5,175 bases of DNA from Burkholderia gladioli (GTDB lineage: Bacteria > Pseudomonadota > Gammaproteobacteria > Burkholderiales > Burkholderiaceae): assembly GCA_009914575.1 (NCBI GenBank), contig WNEB01000134.1, positions 1 to 5,175 on the forward strand, read 5' to 3'. Position 1 is the first letter of the stretch; every line of letters begins with the position of its first letter. The translations under genes were made by a program, and so were the position numbers. The notes under the pieces are model-generated. The model made no database searches, was not told where the DNA came from, and saw only the letters and a program-made list of their open reading frames with translations. Below, one piece after another: positions 1 to 5,175 of the stretch.

Positions 1-127
1 GCCCCAAGGCGGGGAAGTCCTCGCCGCCGGACGGGCTCGTAGATTTCTCCGCATCAAGGGTTCGCTGCGCCGGGCTTCGCCCGCCCTTGACCCGGAAAAA
101 TCCACCCACTCGAAATTCAAGAGAGGC
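1..127. other. Unassigned sequence replacing the SDR C-terminus
   Basis: Reading leftward through the SDR gene, family-like sequence (EARYLEKI) ends at about position 128. SDRs of this kind normally continue with a Ser-Leu-Arg-Arg type segment and a Gly-rich C-terminal tail; neither appears here. Several frames stay open across the stretch, so it could be coding, but I recognise no protein in any of them. A short hairpin, CGGGC-TTC-GCCCG, lies in the middle. It could be the edge of an inserted element, the end of a neighbouring gene brought in by deletion, or an assembly join. I see no terminal inverted repeat or target duplication that would decide for an insertion sequence. Confidence 0.5.
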
Positions 128-803
128 GATCTTTTCGAGGTAGCGCGCTTCCATCTCGTCGTAGCTGAGGCCCAGTTGTTTGGCGCGCGCGTCGATCACG
201 CCGGTCATGCGCGGGCCGCGCACGATGCCGGGCTGAATCGCGTTGACGCGGATGCCGGCCGGCCCAGTTCGATCGCGAGGCTCTTGACCAGGCCGACGAT
301 CGCCCACTTGGTGGCCGCGTACGGCGTGCGGAACGCGTAGCCGAGCCGGCCCGCCACCGACGACAGCGCGATGATCGAGCCGCCGTGCGCGGAATCGCGC
401 AGCATCGGCACGGCCTGGCGCGCGAAGCGGTATTGCGCGTCGAGATTGATCGACATGGTGCGCTCCCAGTCGCCCGGGTCGATCTCGTCGACGCCGCCGG
501 CGGGGCCGGCGATGCCGGCGTTGTTGACGAGCACGTCGAGGCCGCCGAGCGTGGCGCGCACGTCGGCGAACACGCGGTCGATGGCGGCCGGATCGGCCAC
601 GTCGGCCAGCGTCGCGCCGATCGCGGGCTTGCCGGGGCGGTCGTTCAGCGCGCGGCGATCGCCGCGTCGGAGGCGTCGCACACGTGCACGCGCGCGCCGC
701 ATTCCGCGAACGCGTCGGCAATCGTGAGGCCGATGCCGACCGCGCCGCCCGTGACGAGCACGCGCAGGCCGGAGTAGGGTTTGAGCAGCTCGAGAATGGC
801 CAT
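128..803 (-). pseudogene. SDR family NAD(P)-dependent oxidoreductase, frameshifted and C-terminally truncated
   Basis: This is a classical short-chain dehydrogenase/reductase, a cytosolic enzyme that oxidises or reduces a hydroxyl/carbonyl group with NAD(P). The substrate cannot be read from the sequence. The ATG at 803 is preceded by AGGAGA nine bases upstream. In the corrected protein the cofactor motif TGGAVGIG is at residues 18-25, and an Asp (43) at the end of the second beta strand suggests NAD preference. NNAG is at 94-97, and the catalytic set is Asn120, Ser149, Tyr162 and Lys166 (YAATK). One base is missing near 651-652: the first frame runs into TGA at 645-647 while homology continues in the next frame. 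A second base is missing near 261-265, between GluLeuGly and ProAlaGlyIleArgValAsn. Family similarity ends near 128, so about 30-40 C-terminal residues are absent. The gene lies 84 bp downstream of the GntR regulator on the same strand, probably as an operon. The family is certain; whether the breaks are real is doubtful. Confidence 0.88.
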
Positions 804-812
804 GCCGGGGTG

Positions 813-818
813 TCTCCT
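813..818 (-). promoter_or_regulatory. Ribosome binding site of the SDR gene
   Basis: On the minus strand AGGAGA sits nine bases before the ATG at 803-801. It supports that start and separate translation of the SDR after the regulator. Confidence 0.65.
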
Positions 819-845
819 GTTTCGTTTTACTGAGGGTTGTCGCGA

Positions 846-865
846 CGGCGGCGAGGTTGCCGCCG
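846..865 (-). other. Intercistronic hairpin between regulator and SDR
   Basis: CGGCGGC and GCCGCCG form a perfect 7-bp stem around a 6-base loop, in the 84-bp gap between the regulator stop (888) and the SDR start (803). No T tract follows on the minus strand, so a simple intrinsic terminator is unlikely. It could tune mRNA stability or partly terminate. In DNA this GC-rich, chance stems are common. Confidence 0.3.
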
Positions 866-887
866 ATGCCGCGCTGCCGGTGCGCCG

Positions 888-1598
888 TCAGGCGCGCACG
901 GGCTTGAGCCGGGTTGCCTGCGCGGTGTTCAGCGTGGCGGTGAGGTCGTGCGCGGCGCCGTCGATGTCGAGCGCGATGCCGGCGCGCGCGCCGGCGCTGT
1001 CGCGGCGGGCCAGCGCGTCGACGATCGCGCGGTGCACCACCATCGAGCGGCGCATGTGCGGGATGTCGGGCGCGACCATGTTCAGGAACGGGCCGATCCG
1101 CATCCAGAGGTTCTCGACGATGGCCAGCGTGCTTTCGCTCGCGCCGTGCCGGTAGATCGCGCGGTGGAACGCGAAATTGCTGCGCAGGTATTCGCGCGTG
1201 TCGCCGGCCTCGGCGTGCACGTGCATCGCCTCGCAGAGCGCGCGCACTTCCTCGATTTCCGCGTCGCTCATGCGCGCCGTGGCGCGGGCGGCCACGCAGC
1301 CTTCGAGCGCGATCCGCACGTCGCGCAATTCCTCGAGCATCTCGACCGTCATCGGCGGCACCACCATCGCGCGGTTCGGGCCGTCCACCAGCGCGCGCTC
1401 GGCGCGCAGGCGGGTCAGCGCCGCGCGCACCGGCATGGTGGACGAGCCCACGGCCTCGGCCACGCCGCGCAGGCTCAGGGCCTGGCCGGGCGCGAAGCGG
1501 CCGCTCATCAGCGCTTCGCGCAGTTGCAGATAGACCTGATCGGCCATCGTTTCGGATTCGACGGCTTGCAGGGCGGGCTGGGCGATACGAGGGTCCAA
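888..1598 (-). CDS. GntR family transcriptional regulator, FadR subfamily (FCD domain)
   Basis: This is an intact 236-residue DNA-binding regulator. An N-terminal winged helix-turn-helix spans about residues 18-82; SLRGVAEAVGSSTMPVRAAL (42-61) contains the recognition helix. A C-terminal FCD ligand-binding domain spans about 86-220. It carries the typical Asn141-x-x-Phe-His145 motif and a second His at 189 (VVHRAI), with His217 a possible third; in FCD proteins such histidines bind a metal that helps hold small carboxylate effectors. The chosen start is TTG at 1598, because GGAG lies nine bases upstream. Met18 at 1547 is an alternative but has no Shine-Dalgarno sequence. FCD regulators usually repress an adjacent catabolic operon and release DNA when a carbon-source acid binds. 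The SDR directly downstream is the natural candidate target, and palindromes just upstream suggest autoregulation. The effector is unknown. Unlike its neighbours, this gene has no frameshift. Confidence 0.93.
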   Translation of the reverse strand: MDPRIAQPALQAVESETMADQVYLQLREALMSGRFAPGQALSLRGVAEAVGSSTMPVRAALTRLRAERALVDGPNRAMVVPPMTVEMLEELRDVRIALEGCVAARATARMSDAEIEEVRALCEAMHVHAEAGDTREYLRSNFAFHRAIYRHGASESTLAIVENLWMRIGPFLNMVAPDIPHMRRSMVVHRAIVDALARRDSAGARAGIALDIDGAAHDLTATLNTAQATRLKPVRA

Positions 1599-1607
1599 GG
1601 CGGAAAT

Positions 1608-1611
1608 CTCC
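1608..1611 (-). promoter_or_regulatory. Ribosome binding site supporting a TTG start of the GntR regulator
   Basis: GGAG (minus strand) lies nine bases before the TTG at 1598-1596. No comparable site precedes the in-frame ATG at 1547, so this site favours the longer protein with a TTG start. Confidence 0.5.
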
Positions 1612-1621
1612 GAGTTTGATC

Positions 1622-1650
1622 TGTGATCACACTGTGTTGAAGTGCAGTGT
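1622..1650. promoter_or_regulatory. Overlapping palindromes, candidate GntR operator
   Basis: TGTGATCACA (1622-1631) is a perfect 10-bp palindrome. It runs into ACAC-T-GTGT (1629-1637), which shares ACACTG with an inverted repeat, ACACTG / CAGTGT, at 1629-1634 and 1645-1650. The cluster begins 23 bases upstream of the regulator start and overlaps its likely -10 region. FCD-type GntR regulators commonly bind short palindromes in their own promoters, so autoregulation is a reasonable inference. The spacing does not fit a CRP site, which needs six bases between the TGTGA and TCACA halves. Confidence 0.5.
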
Positions 1651-1674
1651 TGTCGATTCGCGTGCGGGCGTCAA
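1646..1674 (-). promoter_or_regulatory. Weak candidate promoter of the GntR-SDR operon
   Basis: On the minus strand TTGACG (1674-1669, five of six matches to the -35 consensus) is followed after 17 bases by AACACT (1651-1646, three of six at -10). Transcription would begin near 1639, so the palindrome cluster would overlap the -10 box and the first transcribed bases, a repressor-like arrangement. The -10 match is poor. Confidence 0.35.
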
Positions 1675-1680
1675 GATTCG

Positions 1681-1690
1681 CCTGATCAGG
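1681..1690. promoter_or_regulatory. Palindrome CCTGATCAGG, possible second operator
   Basis: This perfect 10-bp palindrome shares the TGATCA core with TGTGATCACA at 1622-1631; the two centres are 59 bp apart. It lies upstream of the candidate regulator promoter, on the side facing the ClC gene. It may be a second site for the same dimer. The common core is short, so chance is possible. Confidence 0.3.
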
Positions 1691-1771
1691 GAAAACGCGG
1701 GGGCGGGCGGTTCTGCCGCAGATCTTTTTCGAGATATGCATCGGGCAAATGAATCGAGAAGAAAAATCCAT

Positions 1772-1800
1772 TTGTTTCATGAAACGGCGATGTCTAGAAT
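1772..1800 (+). promoter_or_regulatory. Candidate sigma70 promoter of the ClC gene
   Basis: TTGTTT (1772-1777) and TAGAAT (1795-1800, five of six matches to TATAAT) are separated by exactly 17 bases, in the most AT-rich part of the window. Initiation near 1807 would give a leader of about 75 bases before the ATG at 1882. A perfect palindrome overlaps the -35 box and spacer. Confidence 0.5.
1774..1785. promoter_or_regulatory. 12-bp palindrome inside the ClC promoter, candidate operator
   Basis: GTTTCATGAAAC is a perfect 12-bp inverted repeat. It covers the end of the putative -35 box and the start of the spacer, where a bound dimer would block RNA polymerase. It does not resemble the TGATCA-core palindromes nearer the GntR gene, so a different regulator would be expected. 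Confidence 0.4.
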
Positions 1801-1810
1801 GTCGAACATT

Positions 1811-1828
1811 GCGGGCGCGTGCGCCCGC
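1811..1828 (+). other. GC-rich hairpin in the ClC 5' leader
   Basis: GCGGGCGC and GCGCCCGC form a perfect stem of eight pairs around GT (seven pairs with a 4-base loop). It would sit a few bases after the predicted transcription start and about 50 bases before the ATG. No T tract follows, so it is not a typical terminator; a 5' stabilising structure is possible. Confidence 0.3.
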
Positions 1829-1881
1829 GCCCACGATGCGGTTCCACCGCCGGCCTTCGCCTTCCTTTCGATCAACGAACC

Positions 1882-3197
1882 ATGCCCACGCCCGCCGCCC
1901 GTCCCGCCGCTTCGTCCCGCCCGTCCGCCGCTCCGACCGCGGACACGCCGCGCACCGCGAGCCGCCCGCTCGTGCGGCTCGCGCTCGTCACGGTGCTGAC
2001 GGGCGTGGGTGCGGGCTCGGCGGCATGCTGCTGGCGCTGCTGCATGCGATCCAGCATCTCGCCTACGGCTACAGCGTCGCGCACGTGATCAGCAACGAAA
2101 GCTTTCTGCAGGGCGTGTCGCAGGCTTCGCCGCTGCGGCGCGTGCTGGTGCTGACCGGCTGCGGCCTGGTGGCCGGCTTCGGCTGGTGGGCGCTGTATCG
2201 CTGGGGCAAGCCGCTCGTAAGCATCAAGCGCGCCGTGAAGGCCGCCGATCCGCGCATGCCGATCGTCAGAACGACCGTGCATGCGCTGCTGCAGATCGTG
2301 ACGGTGGCGCTCGGTTCGCCGCTCGGTCGCGAGGTGGCGCCGCGCGAGATCGGCTCTCTGTGGGCCGGCTGGATCGCGCATCGGGCAGGGCTCTCGGCCG
2401 CCGATCAGCGGCTGATGGTGGCCTGCGGCGCGGGCGCGGGGCTGGCCGCCGTCTACAACGTGCCGCTCGGCGGCGCGGTGTTCGTCATGGAGGTGCTGCT
2501 CGGCAGCTTCGGCTGGTCGACCGCCGTGCCGGCGCTGGCCAGCTCGGCGATCGCCGCCGTGGCGGCCTGGATCGGCCTGGGCAACGAGCATCAGTACACG
2601 GTCGGGCCGCTCGCCATCGACGCCTCGCTGGTGGTGTGGTCCGCCGTGTGCGGGCCGGTGTTCGGCGTGGCCGCCTACGGCTTCACGCGCCTGACCACGG
2701 CCGCGCGCGCCGCCGCGCCGCGCGACTGGCGGCTGCCGGTGCTGTCGGTGCTCAATTTCGCAATCATCGGCGGCCTGTCGATCGCATTGCCGGCGCTGCT
2801 CGGCAACGGCAAGGGCCCGGTCGCGCTCGGTTTCGACAGCGCGCTGACCATCGGCATGGCCGCCGCGCTGCTGGTGCTGAAGGTGGCGATCGAATGGAGC
2901 AGCCTGCGGGCTGGGGCGGAAGGCGGGCTGCTGACGCCCGGCCTCGCCAACGGCGCGCTGCTGGCGATCGTGCTCGGCGGCGTGTGGAGCCTGGCCTGGC
3001 CGGGCGCGTCCGCCGGCGCGTTCGCGATCGTCGGCGCGGCGGCGTTCTTGGCCGCGTCGATGCAGATGCCGCTGACGGCCATCGTGCTGATGGTGGAATT
3101 CACGCGCGTCGGCCACGATTTCCTGATTCCGGTGCTGATCGCCGTGGGCGGCTCGATCGCCGCGTACCGGCTCGTCGCGTCGCGCGCCAAGGCGTGA
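1882..3197 (+). CDS. ClC family chloride channel/transporter, one frameshift near the N-terminus
   Basis: This inner-membrane protein moves Cl- or related anions and belongs to the voltage-gated chloride channel (ClC) family. The ATG at 1882 starts a Pro/Ala/Ser-rich cytoplasmic tail; the Shine-Dalgarno sequence is weak. After Gly45 (2014-2016) the frame must change: adding one C restores GAGLGGMLLALLHAIQHLAYGYS, the first membrane helix. The corrected protein has about 438 residues, close to bacterial family size. As written, the intact frame could start only at ATG 2025. Family marks are GREVAPREIG (149-158), AVYNVPLGGAVFVMEVLL (190-207), EGGLLTPGLANG (347-358) and AAAFLAASMQMPLTAIVLMVEF near the C-terminus. 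The filter is atypical: there is no GSGIP segment, GREGP is replaced by GREVAP, and GGIFAP by GGLLTP. The gating Glu (151, equivalent to E. coli Glu148) remains, but the proton Glu (E. coli Glu203) aligns with Val205, as in channel-type ClCs. No C-terminal CBS domains are present. Confidence 0.9.
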
Positions 3198-3203
3198 ACC
3201 TGG

Positions 3204-3225
3204 CGGCCGGGCGCGCGCCCGGCCG
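3204..3225 (+). terminator. Palindrome just after the ClC stop, terminator-like
   Basis: A perfect 22-bp palindrome with arms CGGCCGGGCGC / GCGCCCGGCCG begins six bases after the ClC stop codon. As RNA it can form a stem of eight or nine GC-rich pairs. It is followed by GTCTGTCTC rather than a real U run, so termination may be weak or factor-assisted. Confidence 0.45.
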
Positions 3226-3301
3226 GTCTGTCTCGCGGGCACGCAGCCTGCCTCGCGCCGCCGCGCCGGTCGCTTGCCGCGCGCAGGCGCGCCGGGCGGC
3301 C

Positions 3302-3329
3302 TTTACCTTTCCCATGGATGGTTTATTGT
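3302..3329 (+). promoter_or_regulatory. Weak candidate promoter upstream of the oxidase gene
   Basis: TTTACC (3302-3307) and TATTGT (3324-3329) each match four of six consensus bases with a 16-base spacer, in the only AT-rich patch of the 328-bp gap before cioA. A transcript from here would start right at the 3338-3361 hairpin. A TTGAT half-site at 3394-3398 resembles half of an Anr/FNR box, but the other half is absent. The rest of 3198-3525 shows nothing recognisable apart from the hairpins and the ribosome binding site. Confidence 0.25.
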
Positions 3330-3337
3330 TGATGCTT

Positions 3338-3367
3338 GCCGCCCGCCGCGAAGCGGGCGGCGCGTTT
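3338..3367 (+). terminator. Second hairpin with short T tract between ClC and CioA
   Basis: GCCGCCCGC and GCGGGCGGC form a perfect 9-bp stem around CGCGAA (3338-3361), followed by GCGTTT. This is the better intrinsic-terminator shape of the two hairpins downstream of ClC. It could instead be an attenuator-like leader structure of cioA if transcription begins at the AT-rich patch 3302-3329. Confidence 0.4.
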
Positions 3368-3512
3368 CAACGGCCCGGATTGTTTCGCGCTGCTTGATAT
3401 TGGCCGGTTCGATGCACGGGCAACCATCGCGGCGGTCATCGCGGATGCAGTGGCCGCCGTCACGACGACAGACAGCACGGCGCAAAGCCGGCGCCCGGCC
3501 CAGGCGCTGGCG

Positions 3513-3520
3513 AAGGGGAG
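3513..3520 (+). promoter_or_regulatory. Ribosome binding site of the quinol oxidase gene
   Basis: AAGGGGAG lies five bases before the ATG at 3526 and fixes this start. Longer in-frame readings from upstream (for example TTG at 3274) add sequence with no relation to the family. Confidence 0.75.
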
Positions 3521-3525
3521 GCCGC

Positions 3526-4650
3526 ATGGAGATCTTCGACGCATTGCATCTGGCGTGTCTGCAGTTCGCGTTCACGGTGTCGTTCCACATCGTGTTTCCG
3601 GCGATCAGCATCGGCATGGCCAGCTTTCTCGCGGTGCTCGAAGGCATGTGGCTCAAAACCGGCGATTCGTCCTACAAGGACATGTTCCTGTTCTGGTCGA
3701 AGATCTTCGCAGTGGGCTTCGGCATGGGCGTGATCTCGGGCGCGGTGATGGCCTACGAGATCGGCACCAACTGGGGCGGCTTCTCGCGCATCGCCGGCAA
3801 TGTCACCGGCCCGCTGCTGACCTACGAAGTGCTGACGGCGTTCTTCCTCGAAGCCGGTTTCCTCGGCGTGATGCTGTTCGGTTGGCAGCGCGTGAGCGAG
3901 CGCGCATTATTTCGCCCCCCTGATGGTCGCGCTCGGCACGCTGATCTCCACGTTCTGGATCCTCGCCTCCAACAGCTTCATGCAGACGCCGCAGGGCTTC
4001 GGCATCGAGAACGGCCGGCTGGTGCCGGTGGACTGGTGGAAGATCGTCTTCAATCCTTCGTTTCCCTATCGATTGCTGCACATGACGGTGGCCGCTTTCA
4101 TCGTGGCCGGCTTCCTGGTGGCGGCCTGCGGCGCGTGGCACCTGCTGAAGGGGCGGCGCGACCCGGTCGTCGCGCGCAGCTTCTCGATGGCGCTGTGGCT
4201 GCTGCTGCCGCTCGTGCCGCTGCAGATCCTGATCGGCGACGCGCACGGCCTGAACACGCGCGAATACCAGCCAGCCGGCCAAGATCGCGGCGATCGAGGG
4301 CATCTGGGAAACCGAGCACGGCGGCACGGCGCTTAACCTGTTCGGGCTGCCCGACATGGATGCCGAGGTCACGCGCTACGCGATCCAGGTGCCGCACCTG
4401 GGCAGCCTGATCCTCACGAATAGCTGGGACGGCGAAATACGCGGCCTCAAGACCTTCCCGCGCGAGGACCGCCCGTATTCGCCGATCGTGTTCTGGACGT
4501 TTCGCGCGATGGCCGGGCTCGGCTTCCTGATGCTGTTTGCGGTGCTGCTCGGCTGGTGGCTGGGGCGCGGCGCGCGGCTCTACGAATCGCGGGCGTTCCA
4601 GCGCTTCATGCTGTGGATGGGGCCGTCGGGCATCGTCGCGCTGCTGGCGG
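3526..4650 (+). pseudogene. cioA: Cytochrome bd-type (cyanide-insensitive) ubiquinol oxidase subunit I, frameshifted and truncated
   Basis: This is the haem-bearing membrane subunit of a cytochrome bd quinol oxidase, which passes electrons from ubiquinol to oxygen. The frame-corrected protein has His21 (haem ligand, E. coli His19), Glu101 and Glu109 (E. coli Glu99/Glu107), His186, Lys252 and Glu257 (quinol site), and Met328 (low-spin haem ligand, E. coli Met393). The Q-loop is short (LKTFPREDRPYSP), which marks the CioA type rather than the long-loop E. coli CydA type. Two breaks occur: near 3904, where CG seems lost between SER and HYF (Ala127 missing), and at 4267-4274, where a CCAG duplication shifts REYQPAKIAAIEG. 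At about residue 375 the protein ends inside GWxxxExGRQPW, where the G run begins. About 100 residues, including the high-spin haem Glu (E. coli Glu445) and the last helices, are missing. CioB would normally follow. The family call is very secure; the product as written cannot be functional. Confidence 0.93.
4267..4274 (+). repeat. 4-bp tandem duplication CCAG-CCAG causing a frameshift
   Basis: The reading TAC-CAG-CCG-GCC-AAG (Tyr-Gln-Pro-Ala-Lys) is expected from the family, but CCAG is present twice. Removing one copy restores the frame and places Lys252 and Glu257 at the E. coli CydA positions. Confidence 0.8.
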
Positions 4651-4666
4651 GGGGGGGGGGGGGGGG
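4649..4666. repeat. Run of 18 G at the join of two unrelated half-genes
   Basis: Eighteen consecutive G residues follow GCTGCTGGC. The left gene (cioA) is cut at its conserved Ala-Gly-Trp, and the right gene (hpnE, opposite strand) is cut within its internal domain. A G run exactly at such a join is typical of sequencing dark-cycle or tailing artefacts that become a false overlap in assembly. A natural recombination at a G tract is possible but less likely. Confidence 0.9.
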
Positions 4667-5175
4667 CCCGCCAAACCGGTTGCCCCCGCCGCCCGTAGCG
4701 GGCCGTCGAGCAGGCGCGCGGCGAAGGTCGGTGGCACGGCCAGCACGGCCGCATCAAAGCGTTCCTGGTTGATGTCGATACCGTTGTCGGACGGCTGCAA
4801 TTGGCGCACCGTGCTGCCGTAGCGCATGGTGACCTGGCGCGCGGCGGCATCGGGCCACAGCGCCGACAGGTCGGTGCACGGCAGCAGCAGGTCGCTGTCT
4901 TCGCGGCGGCCGGCCAGGCTGTCGCGCAGCACGCGCGCGAACAGCACGGCGCTGGCCGTGGTGACCGGGGTATTCAGGGCGGCCAGGCAGAGCGGTTCCC
5001 AGACCTGGCGAATCAGCGTGTCGGACTGCGCGTGATAGTGCAGCAGCTGCTGCACGGTCCAGTCGCGCGGCGGCGTCCAGGACATGGTGCGCAGGCCGCG
5101 CATCAGGCGCAGCGTGGCCAGGCGGTCGCCCCATGACAGGCCGCGGCCGCGCAGGATCGCCACCGCCACGTGCAG
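4667..5175 (-). CDS. hpnE: Hydroxysqualene dehydroxylase HpnE, internal fragment
   Basis: About 169 residues of an FAD-dependent amine-oxidase/phytoene-desaturase-like protein are visible, open at the right edge of the window and cut at the G run on the left. The segments ILRGRGLSWGDRLATLRL, WEPLCLAALNTP, FARVLRDSLAGRREDSDLLLP, DLSALWPDAAARQV and FDAAVLAVPP in that order are characteristic of HpnE, which converts hydroxysqualene to squalene in hopanoid synthesis. The N-terminal FAD-binding GxGxxG motif lies outside the window, and the C-terminal FAD-contact region is lost at the junction. No other hopanoid gene is visible. Because the junction is probably artificial, this fragment need not come from the same locus, or even the same organism, as the rest. 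HpnE is preferred over other flavin desaturases because of the WEPLCLAALNTP block. Confidence 0.82.

Noticed and set aside
837..1619. Long open frame (260 codons) on the plus strand opposite the GntR gene
   Set aside because: Its protein is rich in Arg, His, Ala and Gly with no domain, as expected for the antisense of a high-GC gene; the minus-strand GntR protein explains the region.
1622..1631. CRP/cAMP site
   Set aside because: TGTGA and TCACA halves are present in spirit but share no 6-base spacer; the palindrome is only 10 bp.
1872..3242. Long open frame (456 codons) on the minus strand opposite the ClC gene
   Set aside because: Low-complexity Arg/Ala/His/Gln composition is typical of an antisense shadow. 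The plus strand carries a clear ClC protein.
2009..3397. Second plus-strand open frame through the ClC gene, extending past its stop
   Set aside because: Arg/Ala/Gly-rich text without membrane helices; it is an alternate-frame shadow.
3394..3407. Anr/FNR box upstream of cioA
   Set aside because: Only the TTGAT half is present; the ATCAA half is replaced by GCCGG.
4649..4666. Phase-variation G tract controlling a gene
   Set aside because: Phase-variable tracts sit within one gene or promoter. Here the two sides are different genes on opposite strands, each missing its conserved end.
4650..4772. Continuation of the oxidase frame past the G run as a Gly/Pro/Arg-rich tail
   Set aside because: The tail is translation of the G run and of the antisense of hpnE; it has no relation to the oxidase C-terminus.
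1..5175. A new multi-gene system spanning the window
   Set aside because: The genes belong to unrelated known families, orientations differ, and the right part is joined through a probable artefact.

Overview
The window is GC-rich and looks like betaproteobacterial DNA. The gene content and protein style of positions 128-4650 fit Burkholderia or a close relative; that is inferred from sequence character, not from a search. No mobile element, CRISPR array, RNA gene or new defence system could be supported. What stands out is structural: a very probable artificial junction, six frame-breaking indels, and a well-defined divergent control region.

Layout: (1) 1-127 is sequence of unknown origin that replaces the C-terminus of an SDR gene. 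(2) 128-803 (minus) is a short-chain dehydrogenase/reductase with two one-base frameshifts. (3) 888-1598 (minus) is an intact GntR/FadR-type (FCD) regulator, transcribed toward the SDR and probably its local controller. (4) 1599-1881 is a divergent control region with several perfect palindromes and a good sigma70-like promoter facing right. (5) 1882-3197 (plus) is a ClC-family chloride channel/transporter with one frameshift near its N-terminus and an unusual selectivity-filter region. (6) 3198-3525 is an intergenic region with two GC-rich hairpins and the ribosome binding site of the next gene. (7) 3526-4650 (plus) is subunit I of a cyanide-insensitive cytochrome bd-type quinol oxidase (CioA/CydA), frameshifted twice and cut off inside its last conserved motif. 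(8) 4649-4666 is a run of 18 G. (9) 4667-5175 (minus) is an internal fragment of hydroxysqualene dehydroxylase (HpnE, hopanoid/squalene pathway), in the opposite orientation.

The regulator and SDR form a plausible small catabolic operon. ClC and CioA are separate membrane-protein genes with their own signals; the CioA partner subunit (CioB) would be expected downstream but is absent because the sequence jumps at the G run. The joined half-genes and the many small indels in otherwise well-conserved proteins point to draft-quality or chimeric assembly rather than to biological decay. Restoring the indels gives CioA the same residue numbers as E. coli CydA at His186, Lys252 and Glu257, which supports the reconstruction.
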